Under the pieces are notes generated by a model. That model was not told where the DNA came from. It saw only the letters and a list, made by a program, of their open reading frames with translations, and did no database searches. 64,000 bases of DNA from Armatimonadota bacterium (lineage in GTDB: Bacteria > Armatimonadota > Fimbriimonadia > Fimbriimonadales > GBS-DC), in NCBI GenBank assembly GCA_013359125.1, contig JABWCR010000012.1, positions 1-64,000 of the forward strand. Reading direction: 5' to 3'. The translations under genes were made by a program, and so were the position numbers. Numbering within the stretch: position 1 is the first letter of the stretch; the number at the start of each line of letters is the position of its first letter. Below are positions 36,977-45,300 of the stretch, piece after piece.

Positions 36977-38950
36977 ATGCTCCAAATGAAACGTCTCTCA
37001 GTTGTATTGGCGACTGCAACGCTGGTCTTTTCGATGGCCACCGCGCAGAACCAAGACGTGGATCCGTCGCACTGGGCCTACAAGGCCGTAGACGAGCTGG
37101 TGCGCGCAGGCATCATCGTGGGCTACCCCGATGGCACCTTCAAAGGCACCCGCACCCTGACCCGATACGAGTTCGCCGAAGCGCTCCACAGAGCGTGGAT
37201 GAACCTTCGCAGCTGGCTGGATCAGCGCATGGCGAAAATGGATGAGCTCGAGCGCGAGATCAATGCGCTCAAGGCGCGCCCCACAGGCGGTGGAGGACAA
37301 GACCCTGTCAACCTCGGCCCGATCAATGCGCGATTGGACGAACTGAATCGCGAAATGGCCGGCCTTCGAGGCATGCAGGACGCCGTCAACCGAATGGAGC
37401 GACTGGCTCAGACCTTTCAACAAGAACTGAACGCTCGCGGCGTCGACATCGATGCCCTGAAGCGCGACTACGCTAGCTTGGCCAATCGCGTCTCCGAACT
37501 GGAGAAGATGAAGGGACCCCAACTGACCGGTACCTTCGGCGTTGGCGTCTATGGCCCCCACGGCATCGACGGCAGCAGCGCGTTCGGCCTCAACGGCCAG
37601 TCCGTAGGAGCCCAGGGCAGCATCCTCAACGGTACCGAGGTGTTCCACGAGCTCCGATTGGGCTACAACGCCATGATCAACGACGATGTGTCGGCTCATG
37701 CAATGCTGAGCGTGGGCAACTATCTGCCCGCTATCGGCAACGCAGGCATGGTTGGCGGCGGTTACACCCCTGGCAACACCGACATCACTATCTGGGAAGG
37801 CTACGTCAAGGCTCCGGTCGACCTGTTCGGCAAGACGCTCAACCTCACGGTTGGTCGTATGCCCGTCATGGTCAGCCCGTTGACCCTTGCCCGCGTCAAC
37901 CCCGATTACTATCTGCAAATGCCCGGCTACAACGACCGCCAGTATCGAGTGGACGGCGCCAGCGGTATGATCGACTTCGGTCGAATCAATCTCAGCCTTT
38001 GGGCCGCGCGCACCAACACGGTCCGCTCCAACAACTCGAGCGGCCTGTTGGATAGCTACATGAACTTCACCGCAGGCGGCATGATGCCCATCACCAACGC
38101 GGGCGGCAAGCCCGTCGGCACCATGGGCGGCATGTTGACCGCAGAGCAGATGGCTGGCGCGCGCGCCAACATCAACCTCTTTAGCGGCGACGACATGAGC
38201 GGAACGCTGGGATTGACCTACTTCGCAGTGGGCGGCCCGTCGGCTCCTCTGCCGACCGGCGCAGCAGGCACCTTTAATCGCGTCGACGTTTTCGGCGCCG
38301 ATCTGAAGGGTAAGGCTCGACGCATCAGCTACGGCGCCGAGTTTGCCGCATCGCTGCTCTACAACGATGATACCAAGATGCTGGACGACGACAACTGGGC
38401 AGCCTACGGTTGGATCGGTTACGACTTTGGCGAGAACCTGAACATTTCGGTCGGCGCCAAGGAAGTCCGATTCGCCTTCGGCGCGCCGGGTTCCTGGGGC
38501 CGCATCGGCAACTGGTACAACCCGACCGACATCAGCGGTTTCATGGCGAAGGCCAGCTACCAGGCGGGCGAGAATCTCTCGTTCCGAGCCAGCGGCGAGT
38601 TCTATGAGGGCGCCGACGGCGGTCCTGGTCTGCGAACCACCGACAAGATCAACCGCGTCATGGCGGGCGTGGACTACAAGTTCAACGAGCGCTGGAGCGC
38701 CATGTTCAACTACGAGGGCGTGATGTGGGAACTGAAGTCGGCAACGTGGGCGGGCGGCAACGCCGGCGCCGAGCCGATCGAGAACTACTTCACCCTCGGC
38801 TTGGGCTACAACCTCGGCGAGAACGCCACGCTCAACGTGATGTACCAGGTGATCGACTTCGACGCCAAGGGAGCGCCCGCATTCGCGTTCCCAACCACCG
38901 GCCGAAACAAGGGCGGCGTCGCGAGCACTACGCTCAGCGTCAAGTTCTAA
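36977..38950 (+). CDS. SLH-domain outer-membrane porin (OmpM/SlpA-like)
   Basis: A 657-residue outer-membrane protein. A signal peptide (about 1-23, ATA|Q) is followed by one SLH domain (VDPSHWAYKAVDELVRAGIIVGYPDGTFKGTRTLTRYEFAEALHRA, about 28-74), a coiled coil (about 80-180) and a C-terminal beta-barrel of about 470 residues ending in the OMP-type STTLSVKF with terminal Phe. Such proteins tether the outer membrane to peptidoglycan polymers in Deinococcota, Negativicutes and cyanobacteria. ATG 36977 follows AAGGAGG closely; ATG 36986 is an alternative. Probably very highly expressed. Confidence 0.9.
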   Translation: MLQMKRLSVVLATATLVFSMATAQNQDVDPSHWAYKAVDELVRAGIIVGYPDGTFKGTRTLTRYEFAEALHRAWMNLRSWLDQRMAKMDELEREINALKARPTGGGGQDPVNLGPINARLDELNREMAGLRGMQDAVNRMERLAQTFQQELNARGVDIDALKRDYASLANRVSELEKMKGPQLTGTFGVGVYGPHGIDGSSAFGLNGQSVGAQGSILNGTEVFHELRLGYNAMINDDVSAHAMLSVGNYLPAIGNAGMVGGGYTPGNTDITIWEGYVKAPVDLFGKTLNLTVGRMPVMVSPLTLARVNPDYYLQMPGYNDRQYRVDGASGMIDFGRINLSLWAARTNTVRSNNSSGLLDSYMNFTAGGMMPITNAGGKPVGTMGGMLTAEQMAGARANINLFSGDDMSGTLGLTYFAVGGPSAPLPTGAAGTFNRVDVFGADLKGKARRISYGAEFAASLLYNDDTKMLDDDNWAAYGWIGYDFGENLNISVGAKEVRFAFGAPGSWGRIGNWYNPTDISGFMAKASYQAGENLSFRASGEFYEGADGGPGLRTTDKINRVMAGVDYKFNERWSAMFNYEGVMWELKSATWAGGNAGAEPIENYFTLGLGYNLGENATLNVMYQVIDFDAKGAPAFAFPTTGRNKGGVASTTLSVKF

Positions 38951-38976
38951 ACCTGTCGTAACGCAGTAACCCAATC

Positions 38977-39010
38977 CCGGCCGGGGGAGGCTTCTCTCCT
39001 GGCCGGTTTT
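38977..39010 (+). terminator. Strong intrinsic terminator after the SLH porin
   Basis: A 12-bp stem (38977-38988 / 38995-39006, with two G-U pairs), a 6-nt loop, then TTTTGTTT. It is a typical rho-independent terminator for a highly expressed gene. Confidence 0.85.
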
Positions 39011-39104
39011 GTTTCTGGTTTCCTGTTGCCCCGCATTCGAATCAGCATTCCTGGCACAGCCTTTGCATCTATCCTCCTCGGCGCATCGCCAAGGAGAGAA
39101 CAAG

Positions 39105-39776
39105 ATGAAAGGACTCAAACTTGCCATCGCAGTCGGTATCGCAACAATGACCCTGAACGCCTTTGCCGGCATCCACCACGTGAGCGGTCCGGCCTTCCAC
39201 ATAACCAACCCGAACGATATGAAATACAGAGCCGACGCTTACGGTTCCACCAACGTCAAGTATTGGACCGAGCGCGAGAACCATCCACTGGCCAACGACC
39301 TCGTCGTTAGCATGTGGCCTCCGGTCAGTTTCCCGACCAATGTTACAAGCCACTTTGAGAACAACGACAACAAGATCGCCGCAGGCACGATGATCGATAG
39401 CTACTACCTCTATTTTGATCCGCGCAGCAGCGAGAACGCAGTCGCACGCTTCCGATTCGATATGCCCATTCTGGGACTGATCACCAACGAGCGAAACAAT
39501 GCGGCTAACAACCACTTTATGCTCAGCGATTATCTGATCGACCCGGCTGTGCCTGCGGGCAACAAATCGACCTCGCATTTCAATGCTCGGGGGTTGGAGA
39601 TCGGATCGAACGAGTATGTGCGATGGATCGCTGCCAACGAGATCGAGGTACATCTGCGCGCATCCAGCCCAGGCGATCAGATTCGAGTGATCACCCAAGC
39701 CGTGCCGGAGCCAGCCAGCATGACCGCGCTCGGTTTGGGCCTTGCCGGGCTGATCCGCCGGCGCCGCAAAGCATAA
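39105..39776 (+). CDS. PEP-CTERM sorted exported protein
   Basis: A 223-residue secreted protein: signal peptide (about 1-19, AFA|G), an unknown middle domain, and a C-terminal PEP-CTERM signal AVPEPASMTALGLGLAGLIRRRRKA (motif, hydrophobic stretch, Arg cluster). Such tails are recognised by exosortase, often alongside extracellular polysaccharide genes; no exosortase is in the window. ATG 39105 has AAGGAG about 8 nt upstream; the longer frame is non-coding leader. Confidence 0.85.
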   Translation: MKGLKLAIAVGIATMTLNAFAGIHHVSGPAFHITNPNDMKYRADAYGSTNVKYWTERENHPLANDLVVSMWPPVSFPTNVTSHFENNDNKIAAGTMIDSYYLYFDPRSSENAVARFRFDMPILGLITNERNNAANNHFMLSDYLIDPAVPAGNKSTSHFNARGLEIGSNEYVRWIAANEIEVHLRASSPGDQIRVITQAVPEPASMTALGLGLAGLIRRRRKA

Positions 39777-39806
39777 GACTTCTCTCTGACGCCTCCCCTC
39801 CCCACA

Positions 39807-39836
39807 GCGGGCCGACCGCCAATCCGGTCGGTCCGC
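39807..39836 (+). terminator. Long hairpin after the PEP-CTERM gene
   Basis: A 12-bp GC-rich stem (39807-39818 / 39825-39836) with one G-U pair and a 6-nt loop. There is no T-run after it, so it may protect the 3' end instead of terminating alone. Confidence 0.6.
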
Positions 39837-40031
39837 AAACTTCATTACCGTTGGGAACTTATCTTCGCCCTTTCCGGTCTAAAAATCTGGGAGGCGCGCA
39901 TTTTGCCTTCCAGCAGAAAGGCATCATCCTTTCGAGAAAAGGGGCTGGCCCTGGTCGATCGGTGCGCCAGCCCCTTGCTGATCTCTGAAAAAGAACTGGC
40001 AAAAGCGAGAAGAGTCGAAAGTGGTTGAGAC
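39837..40031. other. Intergenic region between PEP-CTERM gene and tRNA-Ala
   Basis: No gene is seen on either strand. It contains the bidirectional hairpin at 39939-39976. Confidence 0.5.
39939..39976. terminator. Bidirectional terminator downstream of tRNA-Ala
   Basis: An 11-bp stem (39939-39949 / 39966-39976) with a 16-nt loop. On the minus strand it is followed by TTTTCTC, fitting termination of the tRNA transcript. Confidence 0.65.
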
Positions 40032-40107
<76 letters not shown>

Positions 40108-40117
40108 ACAGAGGACG

Positions 40118-40123
40118 ATTATA
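40118..40123 (-). promoter_or_regulatory. -10 element of tRNA-Ala
   Basis: GG-TATAAT 10 nt ahead of the mature tRNA 5' end, with a CTTTGC -35-like hexamer about 16 nt further upstream, at the end of the small ORF. Confidence 0.6.
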
Positions 40124-40133
40124 CCCAATCTCC

Positions 40134-40343
40134 CTAGCCGCAAAGCCTGGCAACGCTGACCCTTGGCAATGGGACCGCCACAACCCGCACCGAAGACTGA
40201 GCCCTGTACGCCGCCTCTGCTCCGGCCTTCTCCGCAATCTCAGAATCAACCAACACGGCCCCTGTCTCCCTGCCCATCGCCTCTGCCAACAGCCGCAGCC
40301 GCTCAGCCCGCTCTCCAATCAAATTCACAAAGTATGGATTCAT
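40134..40343 (-). CDS. Small hypothetical protein
   Basis: A 69-residue reading frame starting MNPYFVNLIGERAERLRLLAEAMGRETGAVLVDSEIAEKAG. It has a GGAGG 7 nt before the ATG and lies 37 nt after the PhyH gene on the same strand, ending just before the tRNA promoter. No family is recognised. The ribosome site and spacing argue for a real gene; the low complexity and GC bias argue for caution. Confidence 0.5.
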   Translation of the reverse strand: MNPYFVNLIGERAERLRLLAEAMGRETGAVLVDSEIAEKAGAEAAYRAQSSVRVVAVPLPRVSVARLCG

Positions 40344-40380
40344 CAGCCTCCCTCCAATCCGTTATTCCATAGAGGCGGCC

Positions 40381-41346
40381 TCAATCTTCCTGGGGATAGT
40401 CCGCTCCGATCGACACCATCTCGCCGCCCACGCCCATCATGCGTTCGTCCGTTGGCGGCGCCTCGCTCGCATCAGGCTCCAGCGCGGCGCACGGCGTCCC
40501 AAACAGCGGCTGGGCAAAGGGCAAGTGCGTGCGCCCTCTGGCCAATATGTGGCAGTAATTGGCGCTCGGGCCGTCGTAAGGCCGTCCATGGTTCCAGGGC
40601 ACCCAGCTTCTCGCATTGCAGTAATGGCTCACAAACGCCCGCCTATACCGATCCGCCGTACGATTAGGGTACGACCGATGCAGCAAATGACCGTGAAAGA
40701 AAACGACCGAGCCCGCTTCCACTGGAACAGAGACGGCGCCATACCTCTCAGATATGGCGGTCAACGAGTTTGCCTGATCGTTCAGCGAACTGACATTCTC
40801 GGCCACGGCCAGATCGTCGAACGCTTCCTGCCTGTGCAACGGCCCGCCCATCTCGTCTGGCGGATAGATTGGCTCGACGTGCGAACCGGGCGCGACCCAC
40901 AAACAGCCGTTCTCTTCGTCCGCATCGTCCAAAGCGATCCATGCCCCGATCAATGTTTGCGGCAACGTTGGAATGTAATAGGCGTCCTGATGCCAGCCCT
41001 GCCCGCCGCGCCCGGGCGGATTCAAGAACAGCATAGTCTGCAGCGCCAGCACGTCCGGCCCCATCAACGCCTCCAGCACGTCCAAAACGCGGCTGTGCAA
41101 CATCGCTCGTTCCGCCTCGCCCGACGCCCTGTGCAGCATATGGATTCGGGTAAACCGACTGTGCAGAGTTTCCATGTCGGCCTTCTCCGGAGGAGACGGC
41201 ATGCCAGGCACCTCAATCCGACCGTGCAATAGGTCGTCGGCATAGCGCCGCAGCGCTTCATACTCGGGCACAAGTCCCGGCACGACCAGGAAGCCGTTGC
41301 GCCAATAATCCGCATATTGCGACACTTTGATACGACTTCTGCTCAT
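40381..41346 (-). CDS. Phytanoyl-CoA dioxygenase (PhyH)-family oxygenase
   Basis: A 321-residue Fe(II)/2-oxoglutarate dioxygenase. The HxD iron ligands are in GGQGWHQDAYYIP, the distal His in FFHGHLLHRSYPNRT, and the 2-oxoglutarate Arg probably follows in that segment (RYRRAFVSHY). The substrate is unknown; relatives hydroxylate lipids and natural products. The ATG overlaps the esterase stop (ATGA), so the two are translationally coupled. Confidence 0.88.
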   Translation of the reverse strand: MSRSRIKVSQYADYWRNGFLVVPGLVPEYEALRRYADDLLHGRIEVPGMPSPPEKADMETLHSRFTRIHMLHRASGEAERAMLHSRVLDVLEALMGPDVLALQTMLFLNPPGRGGQGWHQDAYYIPTLPQTLIGAWIALDDADEENGCLWVAPGSHVEPIYPPDEMGGPLHRQEAFDDLAVAENVSSLNDQANSLTAISERYGAVSVPVEAGSVVFFHGHLLHRSYPNRTADRYRRAFVSHYCNARSWVPWNHGRPYDGPSANYCHILARGRTHLPFAQPLFGTPCAALEPDASEAPPTDERMMGVGGEMVSIGADYPQED

Positions 41347-42392
41347 TTCATCACCCACTCCAACGCTGCGGGCAAGCGATCGGCCCACGCGGTCCAATTG
41401 TGCCCGGCGCTTGCAACCGTCCTCTTTGCGTTTGTACGCTTCAAGATCGCCTCCGCAAGTTTGTCGTTAGCCGCTGTTAGGTCGCTCTCATACACTCCGT
41501 TGTCAAAGTACACCTTGATGGGCAATGGAAGCTTAAGTCTCTCTTCCAATCCCTTTTCATCGACCTGAAACGCTCCCGATTGGCACAGCGCGCGGCTGAA
41601 CACCTGCGGATAATCCATTGTCAGACGCAAACTGAGCAACCCGCCCAAACTCGCGCCCACAGAAACGCATCGAGTCGGATCGATCGGCGCCTTTGCAAAT
41701 AGCAACGGCATCAAATCCTCAACGATCGCCTGCATGTAACCGTCCATCCCGCGCCAATACTCCGACATCCGATCGACCGGCGGCACAAAGGCGGCGACGC
41801 ACGGCGGAATCTTTCTCCGACGGATCAAATCGTCCAATAATCCATCTGCCTTAACTTTATCTATATAATCTAATCCATCGTGAAACAGCAATAACGGATA
41901 TCGGCCGGCTTCCTTTGCCGGAAGATAAAGCTTAATCTCGCGACCGCCCGCTTTCCAATGAATGGGCGTCAGGGGTCTCGTTGACGCCCCGCCCATATAT
42001 CGCCGCGCTCGATACCGCGGCATCTCCAGCACCGAGTTCTCGCCTCCCAAACCGTTAGAACACTTCAGCGGATTAAGGTTGTCTAAAATCAACCGTTCTC
42101 CAACATGAATCTTGTACTCTAATCGCGCGTCCGAAGCAAAACGAATCAGCGCGACTGAAACTTGCGAGTTGGGCAGCCGCCCCAGCGCCACGGTAGGCCG
42201 CCATCCGGTCCAATCGCCCGCTACGAACGCTTGCTCTGCGCCGATGTAGCTAAACAGGGCGTGATCCTTCTCGATGGGCAGTCTCTTTTGCTCGCGCAAC
42301 GCTCGTTCCAAGCGATTCGAAAGCAACTTCTGCTCGTTTCTATCGCGCGATGCAGCAATATCTCGAATCAGACGAAACGGATTGTCTGCCAC
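41343..42392 (-). CDS. Enterochelin-esterase-like alpha/beta hydrolase
   Basis: A 349-residue protein of the Fes/IroE-like esterase (putative esterase) family. An N-terminal CBM48-like beta domain (FSYIGAEQAFVAGDWTGWRPTVALGRL) precedes an alpha/beta hydrolase with the nucleophile elbow VGASLGG and a C-terminal His in AGHNWTAWADRLPAAL. It has no signal peptide. GTG 42390-42392 directly follows the TAA of the upstream regulator gene. The substrate cannot be inferred. Confidence 0.82.
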   Translation of the reverse strand: MADNPFRLIRDIAASRDRNEQKLLSNRLERALREQKRLPIEKDHALFSYIGAEQAFVAGDWTGWRPTVALGRLPNSQVSVALIRFASDARLEYKIHVGERLILDNLNPLKCSNGLGGENSVLEMPRYRARRYMGGASTRPLTPIHWKAGGREIKLYLPAKEAGRYPLLLFHDGLDYIDKVKADGLLDDLIRRRKIPPCVAAFVPPVDRMSEYWRGMDGYMQAIVEDLMPLLFAKAPIDPTRCVSVGASLGGLLSLRLTMDYPQVFSRALCQSGAFQVDEKGLEERLKLPLPIKVYFDNGVYESDLTAANDKLAEAILKRTNAKRTVASAGHNWTAWADRLPAALEWVMK

Positions 42393-45260
42393 TTACCAGC
42401 CCTCGTTCGCCAGTTTGACCGCCTGATCCATTGTCATTTTGCCGCCCTCCGCATAGAGTCGATCAAACTCCCCGTCTCCCAATGCGCTCCTTATGCTTGC
42501 ATAAATCTCGTCATAGTTGCGCACGTCCGTCTTCAATCGCAGGGCGCCCATGTCCGCCCTGCCGGCATCCGTAAACCCGAATATCTGCACCGATATTTCA
42601 GGACGACCACTAAGCGCCGCCATGAATGCCAATCCGTCTAGGCTCAGCAGCGCCCCCCACCGATCCTCCACCTGAACGCGCAGAGCGAGCGACCGACTGA
42701 CATACTGTCTGGCAGCCTTTGCATCGCCCTGCTGTAATTTCAGCCATCCGATGCCGCCGCACGCCAAGCCGATCAACCACTTGGCATCCAACTTCTCTGA
42801 CAGTTCAAGCCCCTCGATCAACCAAGTTTCGGCTTCTTCCAACTCGCCTGCGTTCAGCAGCACGATTCCCAGAACGTTGAGCGCCTGTGCGGTACCCATC
42901 TTATTGCCCAAGTCGCGCGACGATTTGAGCGCCTTGCGCAGGAGCGAGATCGATTTCTCCAGATCGCCCTCTTGCCATGCGACCAGGCCAAGGCCGACCA
43001 GAGCATATTGATAGTTGACCAGATCGCCCAACTCGCTCCATCGGGCAAGGCTGGACTCGAAGCCTTCTCTCGCCTTTTCGTAATCGCCCCGATACCAACT
43101 GATCAGCCCAAGGCTTGCCTCGGACTGCGCCATTCCCCAAGCATTGCCGCTCTTCTTGGAAAGTTCGAGCGTCTGTTCGTGTATCTTTTGCGAAGCCTCT
43201 AAGTCGCCCACAAAGAGCGCGTTTGCGCCGATCGAGGCGAGCGCAAACGTCATGCCCTGCTCGTCGCCCAACTGAGTGCGAATAGCGAGGCTCTCTTCCG
43301 ATAGAGCCTGAGCCAAGCGATAGTCGCCCTGCTGTTGAACGAGCAACGCCAGCGAGTTGAGAGCCTTTGCGCGCAGCCATTGAGGCGCCTCCGGAACCGC
43401 ATCCAGCGCTTTCTGAGTGAACTTGCGGCCGTCGTGGTACATCCCGCGGATCATCCAATAGCGCCACAACAGGCACACTAGCGTCAACGACGCTTCGCCG
43501 TCGTTTCTCAATGCCCACTCGATCGCCGAACGCAAGTTTTTATAGTCGTGATCCAGTTTAGGCAGCCACGCCGCTTGTCCAGGCCCGTCAATGTGAGCTT
43601 CGCCCCGTTCTGCCAGCCCCAGGTAATAGACCATGTGCCTGCGGCGAAGGCTGGCCATGTCGTCCGTTTCCATCAGGCGGTCTCGACTGTACTCTCTAAT
43701 CGTCTCTGTAAAGGCATACCGCAGCCCGTCCGGTCCGCGCTCTTCCACGTTCACCAACGACTTATCGACCAGATTCCCCAGAAGATCGATCACGGCATAC
43801 TCGTCGACCCCATCGCCCGATGCGACCTGCTCTGCGGCCTCCAAACTCCAGCCGCCTAGAAACACCGAAAGGCGTCGAAAGAAGAGGCGCTCCTCCTCGC
43901 TTAACAAACCGTAGCTCCAATCGATGGTTGCTCGCAATGTCTGCTGTCTGGGCAGCGCCGTCCGACTGCCGCCGGTCAACAGATGAAACCGGTCGTCCAA
44001 CCGCTGTGCGATCTGCTCGACGCTCAATGCCCGTACTCGCACAGCGGCCAACTCGACCGCCAATGGGATGCCGTCCAACCGGCTGCAAATCTGTGCGATG
44101 GCCGGAGCCATCGAATCGCTCAGTTCCAAGCCTGGCAGGGTAATCAGCGCGCGATCCAAGAACAGCCGGGCCGATTCAAACTGCTCTAAATCCCTCAGTG
44201 CAAAGCCTTTAAAATCTTGCTGAGGAGGGAAGCTGAGCGATGGAATGCGCCAAGCCGTCTCTCCGACAATTCCAAGCGATTCGCGGCTCGTTGCCAATAC
44301 TTTAAGATTAGGACAGCTCTGAAGCAATCTCTCGACTAAACCGGCAGCCGCCTCGATCACGTGCTCGCAATTGTCCAGAACAAGCAGCGTCGTGCTGCTG
44401 CCAATGTATCGAACAAGGGAATCTTCAAGGGTCAGACCGCCATCTTGGCGCAATGCCAACTCTGTTGTTATGGCGCACGCGATCTGGTCCGGATCGGTTA
44501 CAGTCGATAAATCGACTACCCAAACGCCGTCTGGGAACCGCTCGATCAGCTCGGCCGCCGCCTCCAGCGCCAATCGAGTTTTGCCGGCGCCGCCCGAACC
44601 TAAGATCGTAACCAGCCGATACCGCCGTACTAGTTGATTGACTTCGTCCAATTCGCGCTCGCGGCCAATAAAGGCGTTGACCTGTTTGGGAAGATTGTTC
44701 GGGAGCGAGTCGATGGTTCGCAGGGGCGGGAACTCGCTGGGCAGGTCGGGCGCGACCACCTGGCAGATGCGCTGTGGATGGATCAGATCGCGCAATCGAT
44801 GCTGGCCAAGGTCCTTCAGCGCCACGCCTTCGTTCGCCGATCCGTTCAACTGGTCGCACGCATCGGCCGACATCAGAATCTGCCCGCCGTGCCCCGCGCC
44901 CGCCAATCGCGCCGTTCGGTTGATAGTCGAACCAAAAAAGTCGTTATCCCGCTCCTCGGCAACGCCGACATGAATGCCCATGCGCACGCGAATCGATTCA
45001 GGCAGCGACCAATTTGTAGATTCTAGCCTGCTTTGCGCTTCGACCGCTGCAGCCAGAGCGTCGGAAGGACAATCGAACGCCGCACAGATCGAATCGCCGG
45101 CCGTCTTGAACACGCGACCGCCATGACTGGCGACGGCCTCGCTGATGATGGCGTTGTGCAAAAGCAGACTTTCGCTCATCTCGGCGGGGCTTGTCTCCCA
45201 AAGCCTTGAGCTTCCCTCAATGTCGGTTATCAGAAAGGCGCGCACGGTTTCGATGCCCAT
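42393..45260 (-). CDS. Adenylate/guanylate cyclase-NB-ARC-TPR regulator (intact form)
   Basis: A 955-residue multidomain signalling protein. An N-terminal class III cyclase domain has metal Asp13 and Asp56 and the Asn114/Arg118 pair (INRTARL), so it may be active. A STAND/NB-ARC ATPase follows with GSGGAGKTR (221-229), LLVLDNCEH and LATSRESLG, then a winged-helix linker and about 10 TPR-like repeats. The start at ATG 45258-45260 matches the N terminus of the second copy at 61.9 kb; GTG 45299 would add 13 residues. It heads an operon with the esterase and PhyH genes. Confidence 0.88.
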   Translation of the reverse strand: MGIETVRAFLITDIEGSSRLWETSPAEMSESLLLHNAIISEAVASHGGRVFKTAGDSICAAFDCPSDALAAAVEAQSRLESTNWSLPESIRVRMGIHVGVAEERDNDFFGSTINRTARLAGAGHGGQILMSADACDQLNGSANEGVALKDLGQHRLRDLIHPQRICQVVAPDLPSEFPPLRTIDSLPNNLPKQVNAFIGRERELDEVNQLVRRYRLVTILGSGGAGKTRLALEAAAELIERFPDGVWVVDLSTVTDPDQIACAITTELALRQDGGLTLEDSLVRYIGSSTTLLVLDNCEHVIEAAAGLVERLLQSCPNLKVLATSRESLGIVGETAWRIPSLSFPPQQDFKGFALRDLEQFESARLFLDRALITLPGLELSDSMAPAIAQICSRLDGIPLAVELAAVRVRALSVEQIAQRLDDRFHLLTGGSRTALPRQQTLRATIDWSYGLLSEEERLFFRRLSVFLGGWSLEAAEQVASGDGVDEYAVIDLLGNLVDKSLVNVEERGPDGLRYAFTETIREYSRDRLMETDDMASLRRRHMVYYLGLAERGEAHIDGPGQAAWLPKLDHDYKNLRSAIEWALRNDGEASLTLVCLLWRYWMIRGMYHDGRKFTQKALDAVPEAPQWLRAKALNSLALLVQQQGDYRLAQALSEESLAIRTQLGDEQGMTFALASIGANALFVGDLEASQKIHEQTLELSKKSGNAWGMAQSEASLGLISWYRGDYEKAREGFESSLARWSELGDLVNYQYALVGLGLVAWQEGDLEKSISLLRKALKSSRDLGNKMGTAQALNVLGIVLLNAGELEEAETWLIEGLELSEKLDAKWLIGLACGGIGWLKLQQGDAKAARQYVSRSLALRVQVEDRWGALLSLDGLAFMAALSGRPEISVQIFGFTDAGRADMGALRLKTDVRNYDEIYASIRSALGDGEFDRLYAEGGKMTMDQAVKLANEGW

Positions 45261-45286
45261 ATTTAACCTGAAATCTCCCCCTTGGG

Positions 45287-45292
45287 TATTAT
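45287..45292 (+). promoter_or_regulatory. -10 element of the M61 peptidase gene
   Basis: GG-TATTAT, 8 nt before the ATG at 45301, leaving no ribosome site. This supports the 45301 start over longer in-frame extensions. Confidence 0.6.
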
Positions 45293-45300
45293 TCGACACA

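Noticed and set aside
36998-39208. A 736-codon open frame on the minus strand opposite the SLH porin
   Set aside because: It lies entirely antisense to a clearly real outer-membrane protein gene, shows no domain, and has no ribosome site. High GC and biased codon use leave long open antisense frames.
42393-45260. Reading the cyclase/NB-ARC/TPR gene as an anti-phage STAND (Avs-like) system
   Set aside because: The N-terminal domain is a cyclase, not a nuclease or other known effector; no other defence genes are nearby. A regulator role fits better.
45145-45300. A 52-codon N-terminal extension of the M61 peptidase
   Set aside because: It would overlap the divergent regulator gene; a signal peptide and a -10 box mark ATG 45301 as the start.
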